From assembly GCF_000153725.1 (NCBI RefSeq), contig NZ_DS022276.1:3974849-4038848 (forward strand): a DNA stretch of 64,000 bases, given 5' to 3'. This document shows positions 36,738 through 45,666 of the stretch, one piece after another. How positions within the stretch are numbered: the first letter of the stretch is position 1; each line of letters opens with the position of its first letter. A program made the position numbers and the translations under genes. Under the pieces are notes generated by a model. That model did no database searches. It had not been told where the DNA came from and worked only from the letters and a program-made list of their open reading frames with translations. The stretch is from Salipiger bermudensis HTCC2601 (lineage in GTDB: Bacteria; Pseudomonadota; Alphaproteobacteria; Rhodobacterales; Rhodobacteraceae).

Positions 36738-36763
36738 GGAGTGCGCTCAACAAGCGGGCCTAA
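36717..36763 (+). repeat. direct duplication of the RDD gene's 3' end
   Basis: GCGCTCAACAAGCG occurs at 36717-36730 and 36743-36756, period 26. The second copy reads Ala-Leu-Asn-Lys-Arg-Ala-stop in its own frame, repeating the coding end after the real stop. Confidence 0.7.
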
Positions 36764-36814
36764 CGCCTGCGATCAACCGGCGCGCCTCAGACGCGCACGT
36801 GGACACAGCCCGAA

Positions 36815-36839
36815 ACGCCCGGCGATCTCTGCCGGGCGT
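36815..36839 (+). terminator. terminator after the RDD gene
   Basis: 9-bp stem ACGCCCGGC/GCCGGGCGT with a 7-base loop, followed by a mixed T stretch, 77 bp past the stop. Confidence 0.65.
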
Positions 36840-36998
36840 CTTGCGTTTCAGCCACAACGCCCGCAGTAACGCTCTGCACGCCCCCGCGTTAAGCCCGGAC
36901 CTGCACGAGATCAAAGCCCCGCGATCCACCGTTTTCGGGGGCTTGGCGGTTGCAAATTTCGTTGCTAGGTTTTTCGAGGATCTCCAGACAGGACCTTC

Positions 36999-37811
36999 AT
37001 GCGCCACTCCCTGCCTCTCGCGCCGCAATTCTATGTGACGGCTCCCCAGCCCTGCCCGTATCTTCCGGGCCGGATGGAGCGCAAGCTGTTCACCGCGCTG
37101 CAGGGCGACAGTGCCGAGAAGCTCAATGACAGCCTGTCGAAGCAGGGCTTCCGGCGCTCGCAGAACGTGCTCTACCGACCGTCCTGCTCGGATTGTTCGG
37201 CCTGTCTCTCGGCCCGCATCGACGTGCGCCGCTTTTCCCCATCGAAAAGCCAGCGCCGGGCGCTCAAGCGCAACGCCAACCTCGCGCGGCGCGCCTCGAG
37301 CCCCTGGGCCACCGAGGAGCAGTTCTCGCTGTTCCGTCGCTATCTCGATACGCGCCACGCCGATGGCGGCATGGCCGATATGGACATCTTCGAATTCGCC
37401 GCAATGATCGAGGAAACCCCGATCCGATCGCGCGTGGTCGAGTACAGCGACATCGCCAGCGGCGACCTCAAGGCGGTGTGCCTGACGGATGTGCTCGATG
37501 ACGGGGTGTCGATGGTCTACTCGTTCTACGAACCCGAGTTGGCGCGCCAGAGCCTCGGGACGTGGATGATCCTCGACCATGTCGAGATCGCCCGCGAGGC
37601 CGGCCTGCCCTATGTCTACCTTGGCTACTGGGTGCCGGGCAGCCCCAAGATGGGCTACAAGGCGCAGTTCAGTGCGCTCGAGGTCTATCGCCGCGGCCGC
37701 TGGGAGGTCATGCACGACACCCGCGATTACGACGAGGAGCGCCATCCGCTCTCCACCGATCCGATCGCCGAGCAGGTCGCCAACATCTCGCTGCCCGACA
37801 GCCGTAGCTGA
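36999..37811 (+). CDS. bpt: aspartate/glutamate leucyltransferase (N-end rule)
   Basis: 270-aa cytoplasmic aminoacyl-tRNA-protein transferase. It opens with [16 protein letters not shown] and keeps the cysteine cluster [16 protein letters not shown], the RALKRNANL segment, and [15 protein letters not shown] near the end. Bpt enzymes attach Leu to N-terminal Asp or Glu and mark proteins for ClpAP; the sequence is close to eukaryotic arginyltransferases. The 261-bp upstream gap holds the RDD terminator and AT-richer promoter-like sequence. Confidence 0.95.
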   Translation: MRHSLPLAPQFYVTAPQPCPYLPGRMERKLFTALQGDSAEKLNDSLSKQGFRRSQNVLYRPSCSDCSACLSARIDVRRFSPSKSQRRALKRNANLARRASSPWATEEQFSLFRRYLDTRHADGGMADMDIFEFAAMIEETPIRSRVVEYSDIASGDLKAVCLTDVLDDGVSMVYSFYEPELARQSLGTWMILDHVEIAREAGLPYVYLGYWVPGSPKMGYKAQFSALEVYRRGRWEVMHDTRDYDEERHPLSTDPIAEQVANISLPDSRS

Positions 37812-37838
37812 ACAGCTCCGCACTCACCGCAATGAACA

Positions 37839-37866
37839 CGGCGCCAAGGCTCTCGCCCCGGCGCCG
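37839..37866. terminator. bidirectional hairpin between bpt and pqiC
   Basis: CGGCGCC and GGCGCCG arms with a 14-base loop between two convergent stops. Confidence 0.5.
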
Positions 37867-37891
37867 CCTGTTTGCGTGCTGAGACCGCGCC

Positions 37892-38443
37892 TCAGCGCAG
37901 GCTCTGGGTGATCTGCCCGGAAAGCTGGGTGACCGCGGCGCCGGTGGCGCGGGCGATGGCCTGCGGCCCCTCGCCCACCATCGGCACAACGATGTCGAAG
38001 CCCTGGATGCGCTCCCGGACCACCTTGTCATAGGACGAGATCGCGTATTGCCCGGTCAGCCGCAGCGTGCCGTTGTTGCGCGCCACGAGCCGCGAGACCG
38101 TCACCTGCACCGCCGCCTGCGCGTCATCGGCCAGCGGCCACGGCTCGGGCGCCACGGTGGCCGAGGAGGCCGCGCCGATCTGCTCGGCGATGGCCAGCGT
38201 CACCGCGCGCGCCGGTTCGTCCGCCCAGAGCGCGTTGTCGACCTGCGTCAGCGCGCCGTCCTCGCCCTCGAGCAGGATCTCGGACGCCGCCGCGTAGGCC
38301 GGCAGGGAGACCTGCCGCACCTCGAGCGTCGCCACCCGCAGACGGGCGCTGCCCGCCTGCGTCGGCGTGTCGATGAGGAATTGCGGCTCAGGCCCAGAAC
38401 AGGCGGCGAGCATCAGGGCGAGGGGCAGAATGCGCAGATACAT
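37892..38443 (-). CDS. pqiC: PqiC-type lipoprotein (DUF330)
   Basis: 183-aa outer-membrane lipoprotein candidate. The signal ends in the lipobox LAAC (Cys15). The mature domain has LRVATLEVRQVSLPAYA and a later TLRLTGQYAISS strand typical of ABC-transport auxiliary lipoproteins. It is the last gene of pqiAABC, 2 bp after pqiB. In E. coli PqiC docks PqiB to the outer membrane. Confidence 0.9.
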   Translation of the reverse strand: MYLRILPLALMLAACSGPEPQFLIDTPTQAGSARLRVATLEVRQVSLPAYAAASEILLEGEDGALTQVDNALWADEPARAVTLAIAEQIGAASSATVAPEPWPLADDAQAAVQVTVSRLVARNNGTLRLTGQYAISSYDKVVRERIQGFDIVVPMVGEGPQAIARATGAAVTQLSGQITQSLR

Positions 38444-38445
38444 GC

Positions 38446-40854
38446 TTATCGTCCAAACAGGAGGGAATTGGGATTGCGCTCGATCGAGCGCGCGAGCTTG
38501 TTGAGCGCCTCGGCGGCGGACTGGACTTCGCGCAGGGCCGACAGCGTCTCGCGGTTGAAGCGCGAGTTCTCGCCATAGCCCTGAAGCGCCAGTTCGGCCT
38601 CGCCGACCATGCTCTGGATCTGGGCCGAGAGGCTCGGCAGGCTTTCCGCCGCCTCCTCGATCGCCGCCGCCGCGTCGCGGGCCGAGGCCAGCGTGGCGTT
38701 GGTGTTCTCGACCACCCCGCCCTCGCGCAGTTCCTCGAGCGCCGAACGCGCCTCGTCCAGCATCCGCGTCAGCGCGCCGGGCAGAGCGCGGGTCTGATCG
38801 CTGTCGACCAGCCGGTCGGCGCTTGCCACGAGGTTGGTGGCCTGTTCGATGAAGGCCTCGAGCGGCAGGTCGTTGGCGGTTTCCACCAGACGGCGGAGAT
38901 CGTCGACCAGCGCCGGCACCTGTTCGGTTGCCCCGGAGAGATCCATCGCCACGCCGGTCACCGAGTCGGCGGCGGCAGAGGCGCTTTCCAGCGTGCTCAT
39001 CAGGCGGCCGATGGCATCGGCGGCGCGCAGATCCTCGGCCACGCCGCGCAGCTCGGCGACAGTGGCGTTGATCTCGCCCGGCAGCGCCTGCGTGGCGTCG
39101 CTGGCGATCAGCCGGTCGGCGCTGTCGGCCAGCGCCGTGGCGCGGTCGACAAAGGCCTCGAGTTGCAGCGCGTTGGCCTTCGCCACGAGATCGCGCATCT
39201 CCTCGATCAGCGCCGGCACCTCTTCGGTGGCGGCGGTGATCTCGGTGGCGACGCTGCTGACGCTGTCGGTGGCAGCGGTGGCCCCGTCGAGCGCCGCGGC
39301 GAGCTTCTCGGCGGTGCCCGCCTCGCGCAGGTCCTCGACGATCTCGCGCAGGGCGGTCACGGTGGCGTTGAGCTCGCCCGGCAGGGCCTGCGTTTCCTCG
39401 CTGCCGATCAGCCCGCGCGCCTCGTCGAGCAGGCCGCTGACCGAGCCCGGCACAGCGCGCAAGTCGGGGTCGCCGGCGAAGCTCTCGACCGAGCGCAGAG
39501 TGGCAATCGCCTGCTCCATGAGTTCCTCGACCGGCAGATCGTCGATGCGCTGGAACAGGCCCTCGGCGGTGGCGGCCACGTCGGGCACGTTCGACTCGAC
39601 CGACGGCAGCACCGGCGCCTCGGTGTCGAAGATGCCAAGCGCCGCCGGCTCCGCTTCGGGGATAGTGACCAGCTCGACCATCAGCGACTGGCTGAACAGC
39701 CCTTGCGATGCGAGCCGCGCCCGCAGACCGTCCTGCACCGACTCGGAGAGGAAGGTGATGATCTCGGCCTCGGCGGCGGTGTCATCCTCGAGACCAAGCG
39801 CCCGCGGGTCGATGGAGATGGAGGCGCGCAGCTTGACCCTCTGCTCGCCGCTCACGTCGTCGATGAAGGCGCCGAGCGCGTTGACCGCGCCGATCTTGAG
39901 ACCGCGATAGGTCACCGGGGCGCCCGCCTCGAGGCCGCGGACGGACTCGTCGAACTCGACCACGAGGTCGACGGCGTTGTCGATGCTCTGGCTGAACACG
40001 CTGTCTCGCGCCGCGGTCTCGTCATCGAACAGGTCGAACACGTAGCGCGAGGGCACCGGGTTGCCGCCCGACACCACGGTGTCGAAGGCGATGCCGCCAC
40101 GGATTAGCGCCGCCACCGAGCCGACCGAAAGGTCGAGGCCCTGCGGGCCGAAATTGACGTTGAACCCCGAGGTGTCCCAGAACCGCGTCGAGGTGGTGAC
40201 CCGGCGGTCATGCGGCGCCTCGATGAAGGCGTCGGCAATGACGCCGTTGCCGCTCTCGAGCAGGCGCGGCGTCTCGATGCGGCCGACCTCGATGCCCTGG
40301 TGGAAAATCGGGGCGCCGGCACTGAGCATGGCGCCATCGGGGGCGCGCAGCACGATGCGGGTGCCCCGCATGCCCGGCCGGACCAGCGGCGCGGTGTCGC
40401 GCCCCTCGAAGCGGGTCGCCTCTGCGCCCTCCTGCGGCTCGAAGGCGGCCTCGATATAGACGCCAGACAGCACCGTCGACAGGCCCGAGATGCCCGAGGC
40501 GCTGACCTCTGGGCGGACCACCCAGAATTCGGCATCCGAGGGCAGAGACTCGGCCACGATGTTGTCGATCCGGGCGCCGATGCGCACCGAAGAGAGGTCG
40601 TTGGCGAAGGTCACGTCCTCGACCAGGCCGATATTCACGTCGCGGAAGCGCAGCGCGGTCTCGCCCGGCACGATGCCGGCGGCATTCTCGAAGGTGATCT
40701 CGATGCGGGCGCCGCGCTCGGCCCAGCTTTGCCAGGCGATCAGCAGGGTGATCGCGAGGGCGGCGATCGGGATCAGCCAGGTCAGGGACAGATTGCGCCA
40801 GATCGACCGCTTGGGGCCCTCGATCTCCATCTCGGCGGGTCGCGGGTCACTCAT
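38446..40854 (-). CDS. pqiB: PqiB MCE protein with extended repeat tail
   Basis: 802-aa periplasmic lipid-transport protein. One N-terminal membrane helix (about 21-42), then three MCE domains (about 47-115, 165-230, 290-350) and a long helical tail. E. coli PqiB is ~546 aa, so this is much longer. The excess is repetitive: residues 491-590 and 591-690 are two 100-residue copies beginning LPGE(L/I)NATV, with partial copies before and after. The tail probably lengthens the coiled-coil channel. Overlaps the upstream pqiA by 8 bp. Confidence 0.93.
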   Translation of the reverse strand: MSDPRPAEMEIEGPKRSIWRNLSLTWLIPIAALAITLLIAWQSWAERGARIEITFENAAGIVPGETALRFRDVNIGLVEDVTFANDLSSVRIGARIDNIVAESLPSDAEFWVVRPEVSASGISGLSTVLSGVYIEAAFEPQEGAEATRFEGRDTAPLVRPGMRGTRIVLRAPDGAMLSAGAPIFHQGIEVGRIETPRLLESGNGVIADAFIEAPHDRRVTTSTRFWDTSGFNVNFGPQGLDLSVGSVAALIRGGIAFDTVVSGGNPVPSRYVFDLFDDETAARDSVFSQSIDNAVDLVVEFDESVRGLEAGAPVTYRGLKIGAVNALGAFIDDVSGEQRVKLRASISIDPRALGLEDDTAAEAEIITFLSESVQDGLRARLASQGLFSQSLMVELVTIPEAEPAALGIFDTEAPVLPSVESNVPDVAATAEGLFQRIDDLPVEELMEQAIATLRSVESFAGDPDLRAVPGSVSGLLDEARGLIGSEETQALPGELNATVTALREIVEDLREAGTAEKLAAALDGATAATDSVSSVATEITAATEEVPALIEEMRDLVAKANALQLEAFVDRATALADSADRLIASDATQALPGEINATVAELRGVAEDLRAADAIGRLMSTLESASAAADSVTGVAMDLSGATEQVPALVDDLRRLVETANDLPLEAFIEQATNLVASADRLVDSDQTRALPGALTRMLDEARSALEELREGGVVENTNATLASARDAAAAIEEAAESLPSLSAQIQSMVGEAELALQGYGENSRFNRETLSALREVQSAAEALNKLARSIERNPNSLLFGR

Positions 40855-41488
40855 TCTCGTTCACTCCAACGTCTACGTCCCAGATCAGCCGCGAGTCGAA
40901 GCTCAGGGCCGAAATCATTGTAAAGGCTACGGAAAGCGCAAAGCTCACCGCCGCGATCCCGGGGTTGATCGAGGCCGCGAAATCCAGCTGCACCAGTGAC
41001 GACAGGATCGCCACGACGAAGACGTCGATCATCGACCAGCGCCCGATGAACTCCACCGCCTCGTAAAGCAGATGTCGCTTGTGCGCCGACATCTGCACCC
41101 GTCGCTGTACGCTCAAAGCGAGGTAGCCGATGGCGATGAACTTCGATACCGGAATCACGATCGAGGCGACGAAAACAATCGCCGCCACCCCGTAGCTGCC
41201 GTGATGCATGAGGTCGACGACGCCGCCGAAGATGGTGCTTTCGGTGGTCTTGCCGAGCAGCGTGGTGCGCAGCATCGGGTAGAGATTGGCCGGCACATAG
41301 ACCACCAGCCCGGCAAACAGCCACGCCCAGACCCGCTGAAGGCTCGCGGTGTCGCGACTCGCCAGGCGCGTGCCGCAGCGGGTGCAGCGTGCCACGCCGG
41401 GGGCGTGCACGCGACCGCACTCGGTGCAGCCCACCAGCCCGGCCTGCTTGGCGGTCAGGATGCGCGGCGCCGTTCCAGCGTCTTCCAT
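40847..41488 (-). CDS. pqiA: PqiA, second half as a separate protein
   Basis: 213-aa membrane protein with its own zinc ribbon (CTECGRVHAPGVARCTRCG) and about four helices, including YVPANLYPMLRTTLLGK and GRWSMIDVFVVAILSSLVQL. Corresponds to the second half of the ~417-aa E. coli PqiA. The ATG at 41488 lies inside the end of the upstream gene (34-bp overlap). Both halves keep intact motifs, so this is a split, not a broken gene. Confidence 0.9.
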   Translation of the reverse strand: MEDAGTAPRILTAKQAGLVGCTECGRVHAPGVARCTRCGTRLASRDTASLQRVWAWLFAGLVVYVPANLYPMLRTTLLGKTTESTIFGGVVDLMHHGSYGVAAIVFVASIVIPVSKFIAIGYLALSVQRRVQMSAHKRHLLYEAVEFIGRWSMIDVFVVAILSSLVQLDFAASINPGIAAVSFALSVAFTMISALSFDSRLIWDVDVGVNENE

Positions 41489-42099
41489 AGCGTCAGCCTG
41501 CTCATGAAATTGTCTTTCAGCACGGTCACGATGACCAGTGCCACGAAGGCCCAGAAGGCCGGGCCGATGAAGATATGCGCCAGCCCCGCCACCTTCACCA
41601 GCGCCACCGCCACGCCGACGATGAACACCTCGGCCATGGCCCAGGGGCGCAGATGATCGGCGAGCCGGAAGAAGAACTCGGCATGGCGCGCGGGCTTGTG
41701 ACCGAAGGCCATCGGCCCCAGCACGTAAATCAGCGCGAGGAAGCGGATCACCGGCAGGATCACGATCAGCGCCGCCATGGCGAAGGTCAGCGGCGCGGTG
41801 AGCCCGCTCGAGAAGGCCTGAACCGTGTCCAGGAGCGAGGCGCGCTGGATGCGACCGGCGGCCTCGAGCTCGAGAAACGGAAAGAAGATCGCCGCCACCA
41901 TCAGGATCAGCGCCGCCAGCGCCAGCATGATGATCCGGGTCATCGCCGTGCGCCGCGGCGCCTCGAGCACCGCGTGACAGCGCACGCAACGCGCCGTCTC
42001 GCCGGTCGCGACGTCGCGATCGGTGTAGAGGGCATCGCAGGCTGGACAGGCGATCAGCTTGGAGGGGTCAAGCGCATCGGCCGGGGATTCGACGGACAT
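41455..42099 (-). CDS. pqiA: PqiA, first half as a separate protein
   Basis: 214-aa membrane protein: zinc ribbon CPACDALY...CVRCHAVL at residues ~18-44, then about four helices, with FFPFLELEAAGR and LRPWAMAEVFIVGVAVALVK matching the N-terminal half of PqiA. First gene of the operon. PqiA anchors the PqiB tunnel in the inner membrane and takes part in phospholipid movement between membranes. No SoxR/PhoP-type site is recognisable upstream. Confidence 0.9.
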   Translation of the reverse strand: MSVESPADALDPSKLIACPACDALYTDRDVATGETARCVRCHAVLEAPRRTAMTRIIMLALAALILMVAAIFFPFLELEAAGRIQRASLLDTVQAFSSGLTAPLTFAMAALIVILPVIRFLALIYVLGPMAFGHKPARHAEFFFRLADHLRPWAMAEVFIVGVAVALVKVAGLAHIFIGPAFWAFVALVIVTVLKDNFMSRLTLWKTLERRRAS

Positions 42100-42219
42100 G
42101 GACCCAATCTAGAGCGGCGGGTGCGTCTCGGAAAGTGGCGGCCGCTCCGGGCAACAAGAAGATGCATAGGTGTGACAGGTTTGAGCCGGGTTTCGGCCAG
42201 TTCCCGGGCCCAGGTGGTC

Positions 42220-42243
42220 AAAACGGGCGCCTCGCGGAGGCGC
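42220..42243 (-). terminator. terminator of the DeoR-family gene
   Basis: GCGCCTC-GCG-GAGGCGC stem followed on the minus strand by CCGTTTTG, 16 bp after the stop. Confidence 0.7.
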
Positions 42244-42258
42244 GCGCCGGCTGCCCCC

Positions 42259-43026
42259 TCACACCTTCGCCAGCTTTACCTCGACCTCGCCCGCCACCAA
42301 CGCCCGGCGCAGCGGCCCTTGCGGGCGCGCATCGGTCACCAGCACGTCGATGTCGCCCCAGTCGGCATAGCGCGCGGTGGCCATGCGGTCGAACTTCGAA
42401 TGATCCGCCACCACCATGTGGCGCGCGGACTGGCGCAGCATCGTGGCGTAGACATCCGCCGCGTCGATCAACGCGTCGGAGGGCCCGAGAGGCGACATCG
42501 CGCTCGCCCCGGTCACCGACCAGTCAGCGCTGTAATCGGACAGGAACCGCACCGCCTGCGCGCCGTGCATGGCGCCCTCGCCCGGGTGATAGACGCCCGG
42601 CGCCATGACCACCTGGATCGTCGGGTTGAGGCTCAGCGCCGAGGCCACGCTGACGCTGTGCGCGATCACCGTAAGCCCGTGCATCTCGATGGCGATGAAC
42701 TTGGCAAGCTGGGTCGTGGTCGCCCCAGAGCCCAGCATGATCACCCGCGCCTCGGCAAGATAGGACAGCGCCGCCTGCCCGATGGCCGCGCGCTCTTCGA
42801 CCAGCTCGAGATGGCGCTCCGACAGCGCGGGCTCGGCCGGCTGGCGCAGCATCGCACCGCCATAGGTGCGCGCGATCATCCCCTGCGCCGCAAGCTCCTC
42901 GAGATCGCGGCGGATGGTTTCGGTCGTGACGTCGAGGGTTTCGGCCAACCGCCCCACCCGCATCGTCGGCGAGACTGCCAACTGATCGAGGATCGCCCTC
43001 TGACGCGTATCCTTCTTGCGAGACAT
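42259..43026 (-). CDS. DeoR/GlpR family transcription regulator
   Basis: 255-aa repressor: N-terminal HTH (RQRAILDQLAVSPTMRVGRLAETLDVTTETIRRDLEEL region) and a C-terminal sugar-isomerase-like sensor with MLGSGATTTQLA and VVADHSKFDR. DeoR proteins sense phosphorylated sugars. No sugar operon is adjacent, so the target lies outside the window. The start at 43026 has GAAGG upstream; the 33-codon extension looks non-coding. Confidence 0.9.
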   Translation of the reverse strand: MSRKKDTRQRAILDQLAVSPTMRVGRLAETLDVTTETIRRDLEELAAQGMIARTYGGAMLRQPAEPALSERHLELVEERAAIGQAALSYLAEARVIMLGSGATTTQLAKFIAIEMHGLTVIAHSVSVASALSLNPTIQVVMAPGVYHPGEGAMHGAQAVRFLSDYSADWSVTGASAMSPLGPSDALIDAADVYATMLRQSARHMVVADHSKFDRMATARYADWGDIDVLVTDARPQGPLRRALVAGEVEVKLAKV

Positions 43027-43167
43027 GCGGTTCTTGCCTTCGACGGCACCGCACCGCGCGGCACCGAGTGTGGCCACGATCCAAGCAGAGCCGCGCCGGT
43101 CATTCAACCCTGAGCGGCGCGGCACCGGGTCGCGCCGAGGCGCGCCGGGGTGTGCCTCCTTGGACGA

Positions 43168-43650
43168 TCAGTGGCTGTGCCCGGCGTGGCTGTGCTGCCT
43201 TGCATCCGCCGCGGCGACTTCAACGTGCAGCGCGAGCGCGCCGTGATCGGTCTCGAGATGCAGCTCGAAGTGATCGCCCTCGGTCAGGGCACGGGACAGG
43301 CCCGAAAGCCGGATCGCCAGCGCTCCCGGTTCGAGATGCAGCGCGCGGCCCGCCGCCAGAGGCACCGACGCCAGCGTTTCCCAGGCCGGCTGCCCGTCCT
43401 TCAGCACGAAGCCCACCAGCGCGCCATCCGAGGCAATCCCGCTCTCGGCCCCGGTCAGCAGGACGGAACCGCCGCCGGTGTTCTCGAGCTCGACGAAGAC
43501 CAATGCCTCCCGGCCCGGGCTCGCCCGGGTCCAGGCGTGGAGCGCACGCAGTCCCGCAATCTCGGTCAGGTGGGGCGCGTCATGGTCATGGGTCTCGGCC
43601 AGCGCCGGAAGCGGCAGGGCGAGCGCGAAGGCAAGCAGGAGCGTACGCAT
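43168..43650 (-). CDS. PCu(A)C-like periplasmic protein, Met-free, His-rich tail
   Basis: 160-aa exported protein (signal cleaved about ALA-E19). The core, from AWTRASPG through LHLEPGALAIRLSGLSRALTEGD, follows the PCu(A)C copper-chaperone fold, but the canonical H(M)X10MX21HXM ligands are missing; the mature protein has no methionine. Instead there are His clusters at the mature N terminus (THDHDAPH) and the C-terminal end (HSHAGHSH). Last gene of a four-gene ABC operon, 18 bp after the permease, so it probably handles the metal or cargo of that system. Confidence 0.75.
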   Translation of the reverse strand: MRTLLLAFALALPLPALAETHDHDAPHLTEIAGLRALHAWTRASPGREALVFVELENTGGGSVLLTGAESGIASDGALVGFVLKDGQPAWETLASVPLAAGRALHLEPGALAIRLSGLSRALTEGDHFELHLETDHGALALHVEVAAADARQHSHAGHSH

Positions 43651-43668
43651 GGGGGATCCTTTCAGAAA

Positions 43669-44982
43669 TCAGGCGCGCAGCCCGTCCACCACCTGCTGGC
43701 GCAGGACGATGGCGGCGGGCAGCAGCGACAGCAGCAGCGTCAGCGACACGAAACCGGCAAGGAAGTGGATCTCGCTCCAGCCGATGGGCGCGGTCACGAG
43801 GATGTCGGTCCGGGCGGTCACGACGCGCGACAGCACCGAGGCGGCGGCGACGCCGGTCAGCAGCCCCAGCCCCGCGCCCGCAACGAGCAGCGCCGCGCCG
43901 AAGGACCAGACCACCGCGAAGACGAAGCGCGCCGGGGCGCCCAGCGCCCGCAGCAGCGCGATCTGGCGCCGGAACAGGCGCGACAGGATAAAGAGACCAA
44001 GCAGCACCGAGGCCGCGACCAGGCCCTGTGTCACCAGTGCCATCAGCGACATCACCTGCCGGATGTCACCCAACACCGCGTAGAGCCCCGCGAGCACCGC
44101 GCCGGGGAAGAAGGCCATGGTCTCGCGGTCGCGGGTGAACTCGGAGCGCAGCGCGTAATTCGCCCAGAGCGCCTCTGCCCGGACCACCACGGCCGGCGTG
44201 CCGGGGAAGTAGTCGGGATCGAAGGGCGGACCGATCTGCCCGGCGCGTTCGGGGGCATGGCCGTTGGCCAGCCCGTGCACTTCCCAGACCGCCTCGACGG
44301 GCAGCAGGATGGCGCGGTCCCAGGGCGTACCGGTGGGTGCCATGCGGCCGACGATCCGAAGGTGCGCGTCACCATGCGCGTCGCCCTCGGCGGCGTCTCC
44401 ATGGCCATGCGCCGGGGTAAAGCTCTCGCCCACTCCCAGCGGCACCAGCGCGCCCGCGAGCGCCTCGTCCGAGGCCTGCCACATGCGGCCCTCGATGCGG
44501 TCGTCGGCAAGGTCGCGCGCGAACTCCGCGGTGGTGCCGATCACCGGCGCATCGCCGTAGCTGTCGCCGAAGGCCAGCGGCGCGGCCACCGAGACGTTCT
44601 CGTGGCTGGCAATCTCGTCATAGGTGGCACCGTCGAGCAGCGGCATGTCGGTGGGCTGCAGGAACACCGCCGCCAGCATCACCGACAGTTCGCTGCCGGG
44701 CGCCGAGACCACGAGGTCGAACTTGTCCGCCGCCTGCGCGGTGCCGCGGCGCAGGCCGCGCTCCTGCGCCAGAAGGCCGATGCCCATGCCCACCGAGATC
44801 GCGATCAGCAGCACGAACATCACCGAGGCGCCACGAAAGCGCCAGAGGATGGCGCGCGTCAGCGGCCACGGTGCGAACCCACGCAGCACCAGCGCACCGA
44901 CAAGCAGCGCCGGCAGCAGCAGGGCAAAGGTCAGCGCGATGTCCTGCGCCAGAGCCGGGAGACTGTACCACAGGTCGCTCAT
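43669..44982 (-). CDS. MacB/FtsX-type ABC permease with His-rich loop
   Basis: 437-aa inner-membrane protein with one N-terminal helix pair (about 12-75), a large periplasmic domain, and three C-terminal helices with the FtsX-type RRQIALLRALGAPARFV loop. The periplasmic domain contains the insertion PAHGHGDAAEGDAHGDAHL, four His among Gly/Asp, which suggests metal contact. Overlaps the ATPase gene by 4 bp. Such permeases drive periplasmic conformational work rather than pumping ions through the membrane. Confidence 0.85.
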   Translation of the reverse strand: MSDLWYSLPALAQDIALTFALLLPALLVGALVLRGFAPWPLTRAILWRFRGASVMFVLLIAISVGMGIGLLAQERGLRRGTAQAADKFDLVVSAPGSELSVMLAAVFLQPTDMPLLDGATYDEIASHENVSVAAPLAFGDSYGDAPVIGTTAEFARDLADDRIEGRMWQASDEALAGALVPLGVGESFTPAHGHGDAAEGDAHGDAHLRIVGRMAPTGTPWDRAILLPVEAVWEVHGLANGHAPERAGQIGPPFDPDYFPGTPAVVVRAEALWANYALRSEFTRDRETMAFFPGAVLAGLYAVLGDIRQVMSLMALVTQGLVAASVLLGLFILSRLFRRQIALLRALGAPARFVFAVVWSFGAALLVAGAGLGLLTGVAAASVLSRVVTARTDILVTAPIGWSEIHFLAGFVSLTLLLSLLPAAIVLRQQVVDGLRA

Positions 44983-45662
44983 GCCGCGGTCGCCTCGTCG
45001 CCCAGAAGCGCACCGTCGGTGATCGTCAGCACGCGGTCCATGCGGTCGGTCAGGTGACGGTCATGGCTCACCGCGATCAGCGTGGTGCCGCTGTCGCGGG
45101 CCAGGTGTACCAGATCGTCGATCAGCCGGTCGGCGCTGGCCCGGTCGAGGCTCGCGGTGGGCTCGTCGGCGAGCAGCACCGGCGCCTCGGCGGCCATGGC
45201 GCGGGCAATGGCAACGCGCTGGCGCTCGCCGCCGGAAAAGCTCGAGACGTGGCGCCCGGCGTGATCGCCAAGGCCCAGCGCGCTCAGCCGTTTGCTGGCG
45301 CGAAGGCGCATGGCGGCGCGCTCGCGGCGCGGGCGGAAGAGCGCGGTGAGCGCCGCGTTGGCCCCGGCATCGAGCTCTTCGAAAAGCAGGAAGTCCTGAA
45401 AGATCATGCCGATATTGTCGGCGCGAAAGCGGGTGCGGCGCTCGGCGCCGAGCCGCAGAAGCTCGGTCTCGCCCCAGCGGATGCTGCCTTCGGCCTCGAG
45501 CAGCCCGGCCAGCGCGTAGAGCAGCGTCGATTTGCCCGCGCCCGAAGGTCCGCGCACGCCGACAAGCGCGCCGGCGGGCAGCTCGAGCTTCGGCAGCGAC
45601 AACAGCACACGGCCCTTGCCGCCCGGAACCACAAGCTCCGAGATGGTCAGAGGAAGGCCCAT
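44979..45662 (-). CDS. LolD/MacB-type ABC ATPase
   Basis: 227-aa ATPase: Walker A GPSGAGKST, Q-loop IFQDFLLFEEL, signature FSGGERQRVAIARAM, Walker B VLLADEPTASLD, switch AVSHD. It belongs to the small lipoprotein-release/macrolide-type family that pairs with FtsX-like permeases, here the next gene. 4 bp after the Tat-exported protein gene. Confidence 0.92.
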   Translation of the reverse strand: MGLPLTISELVVPGGKGRVLLSLPKLELPAGALVGVRGPSGAGKSTLLYALAGLLEAEGSIRWGETELLRLGAERRTRFRADNIGMIFQDFLLFEELDAGANAALTALFRPRRERAAMRLRASKRLSALGLGDHAGRHVSSFSGGERQRVAIARAMAAEAPVLLADEPTASLDRASADRLIDDLVHLARDSGTTLIAVSHDRHLTDRMDRVLTITDGALLGDEATAA

Positions 45663-45666
45663 CGGA

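Noticed and set aside
40847..42099. pqiA as a frameshifted pseudogene
   Set aside because: Both halves retain separate zinc ribbons, starts and helices; the split reads as genuine.
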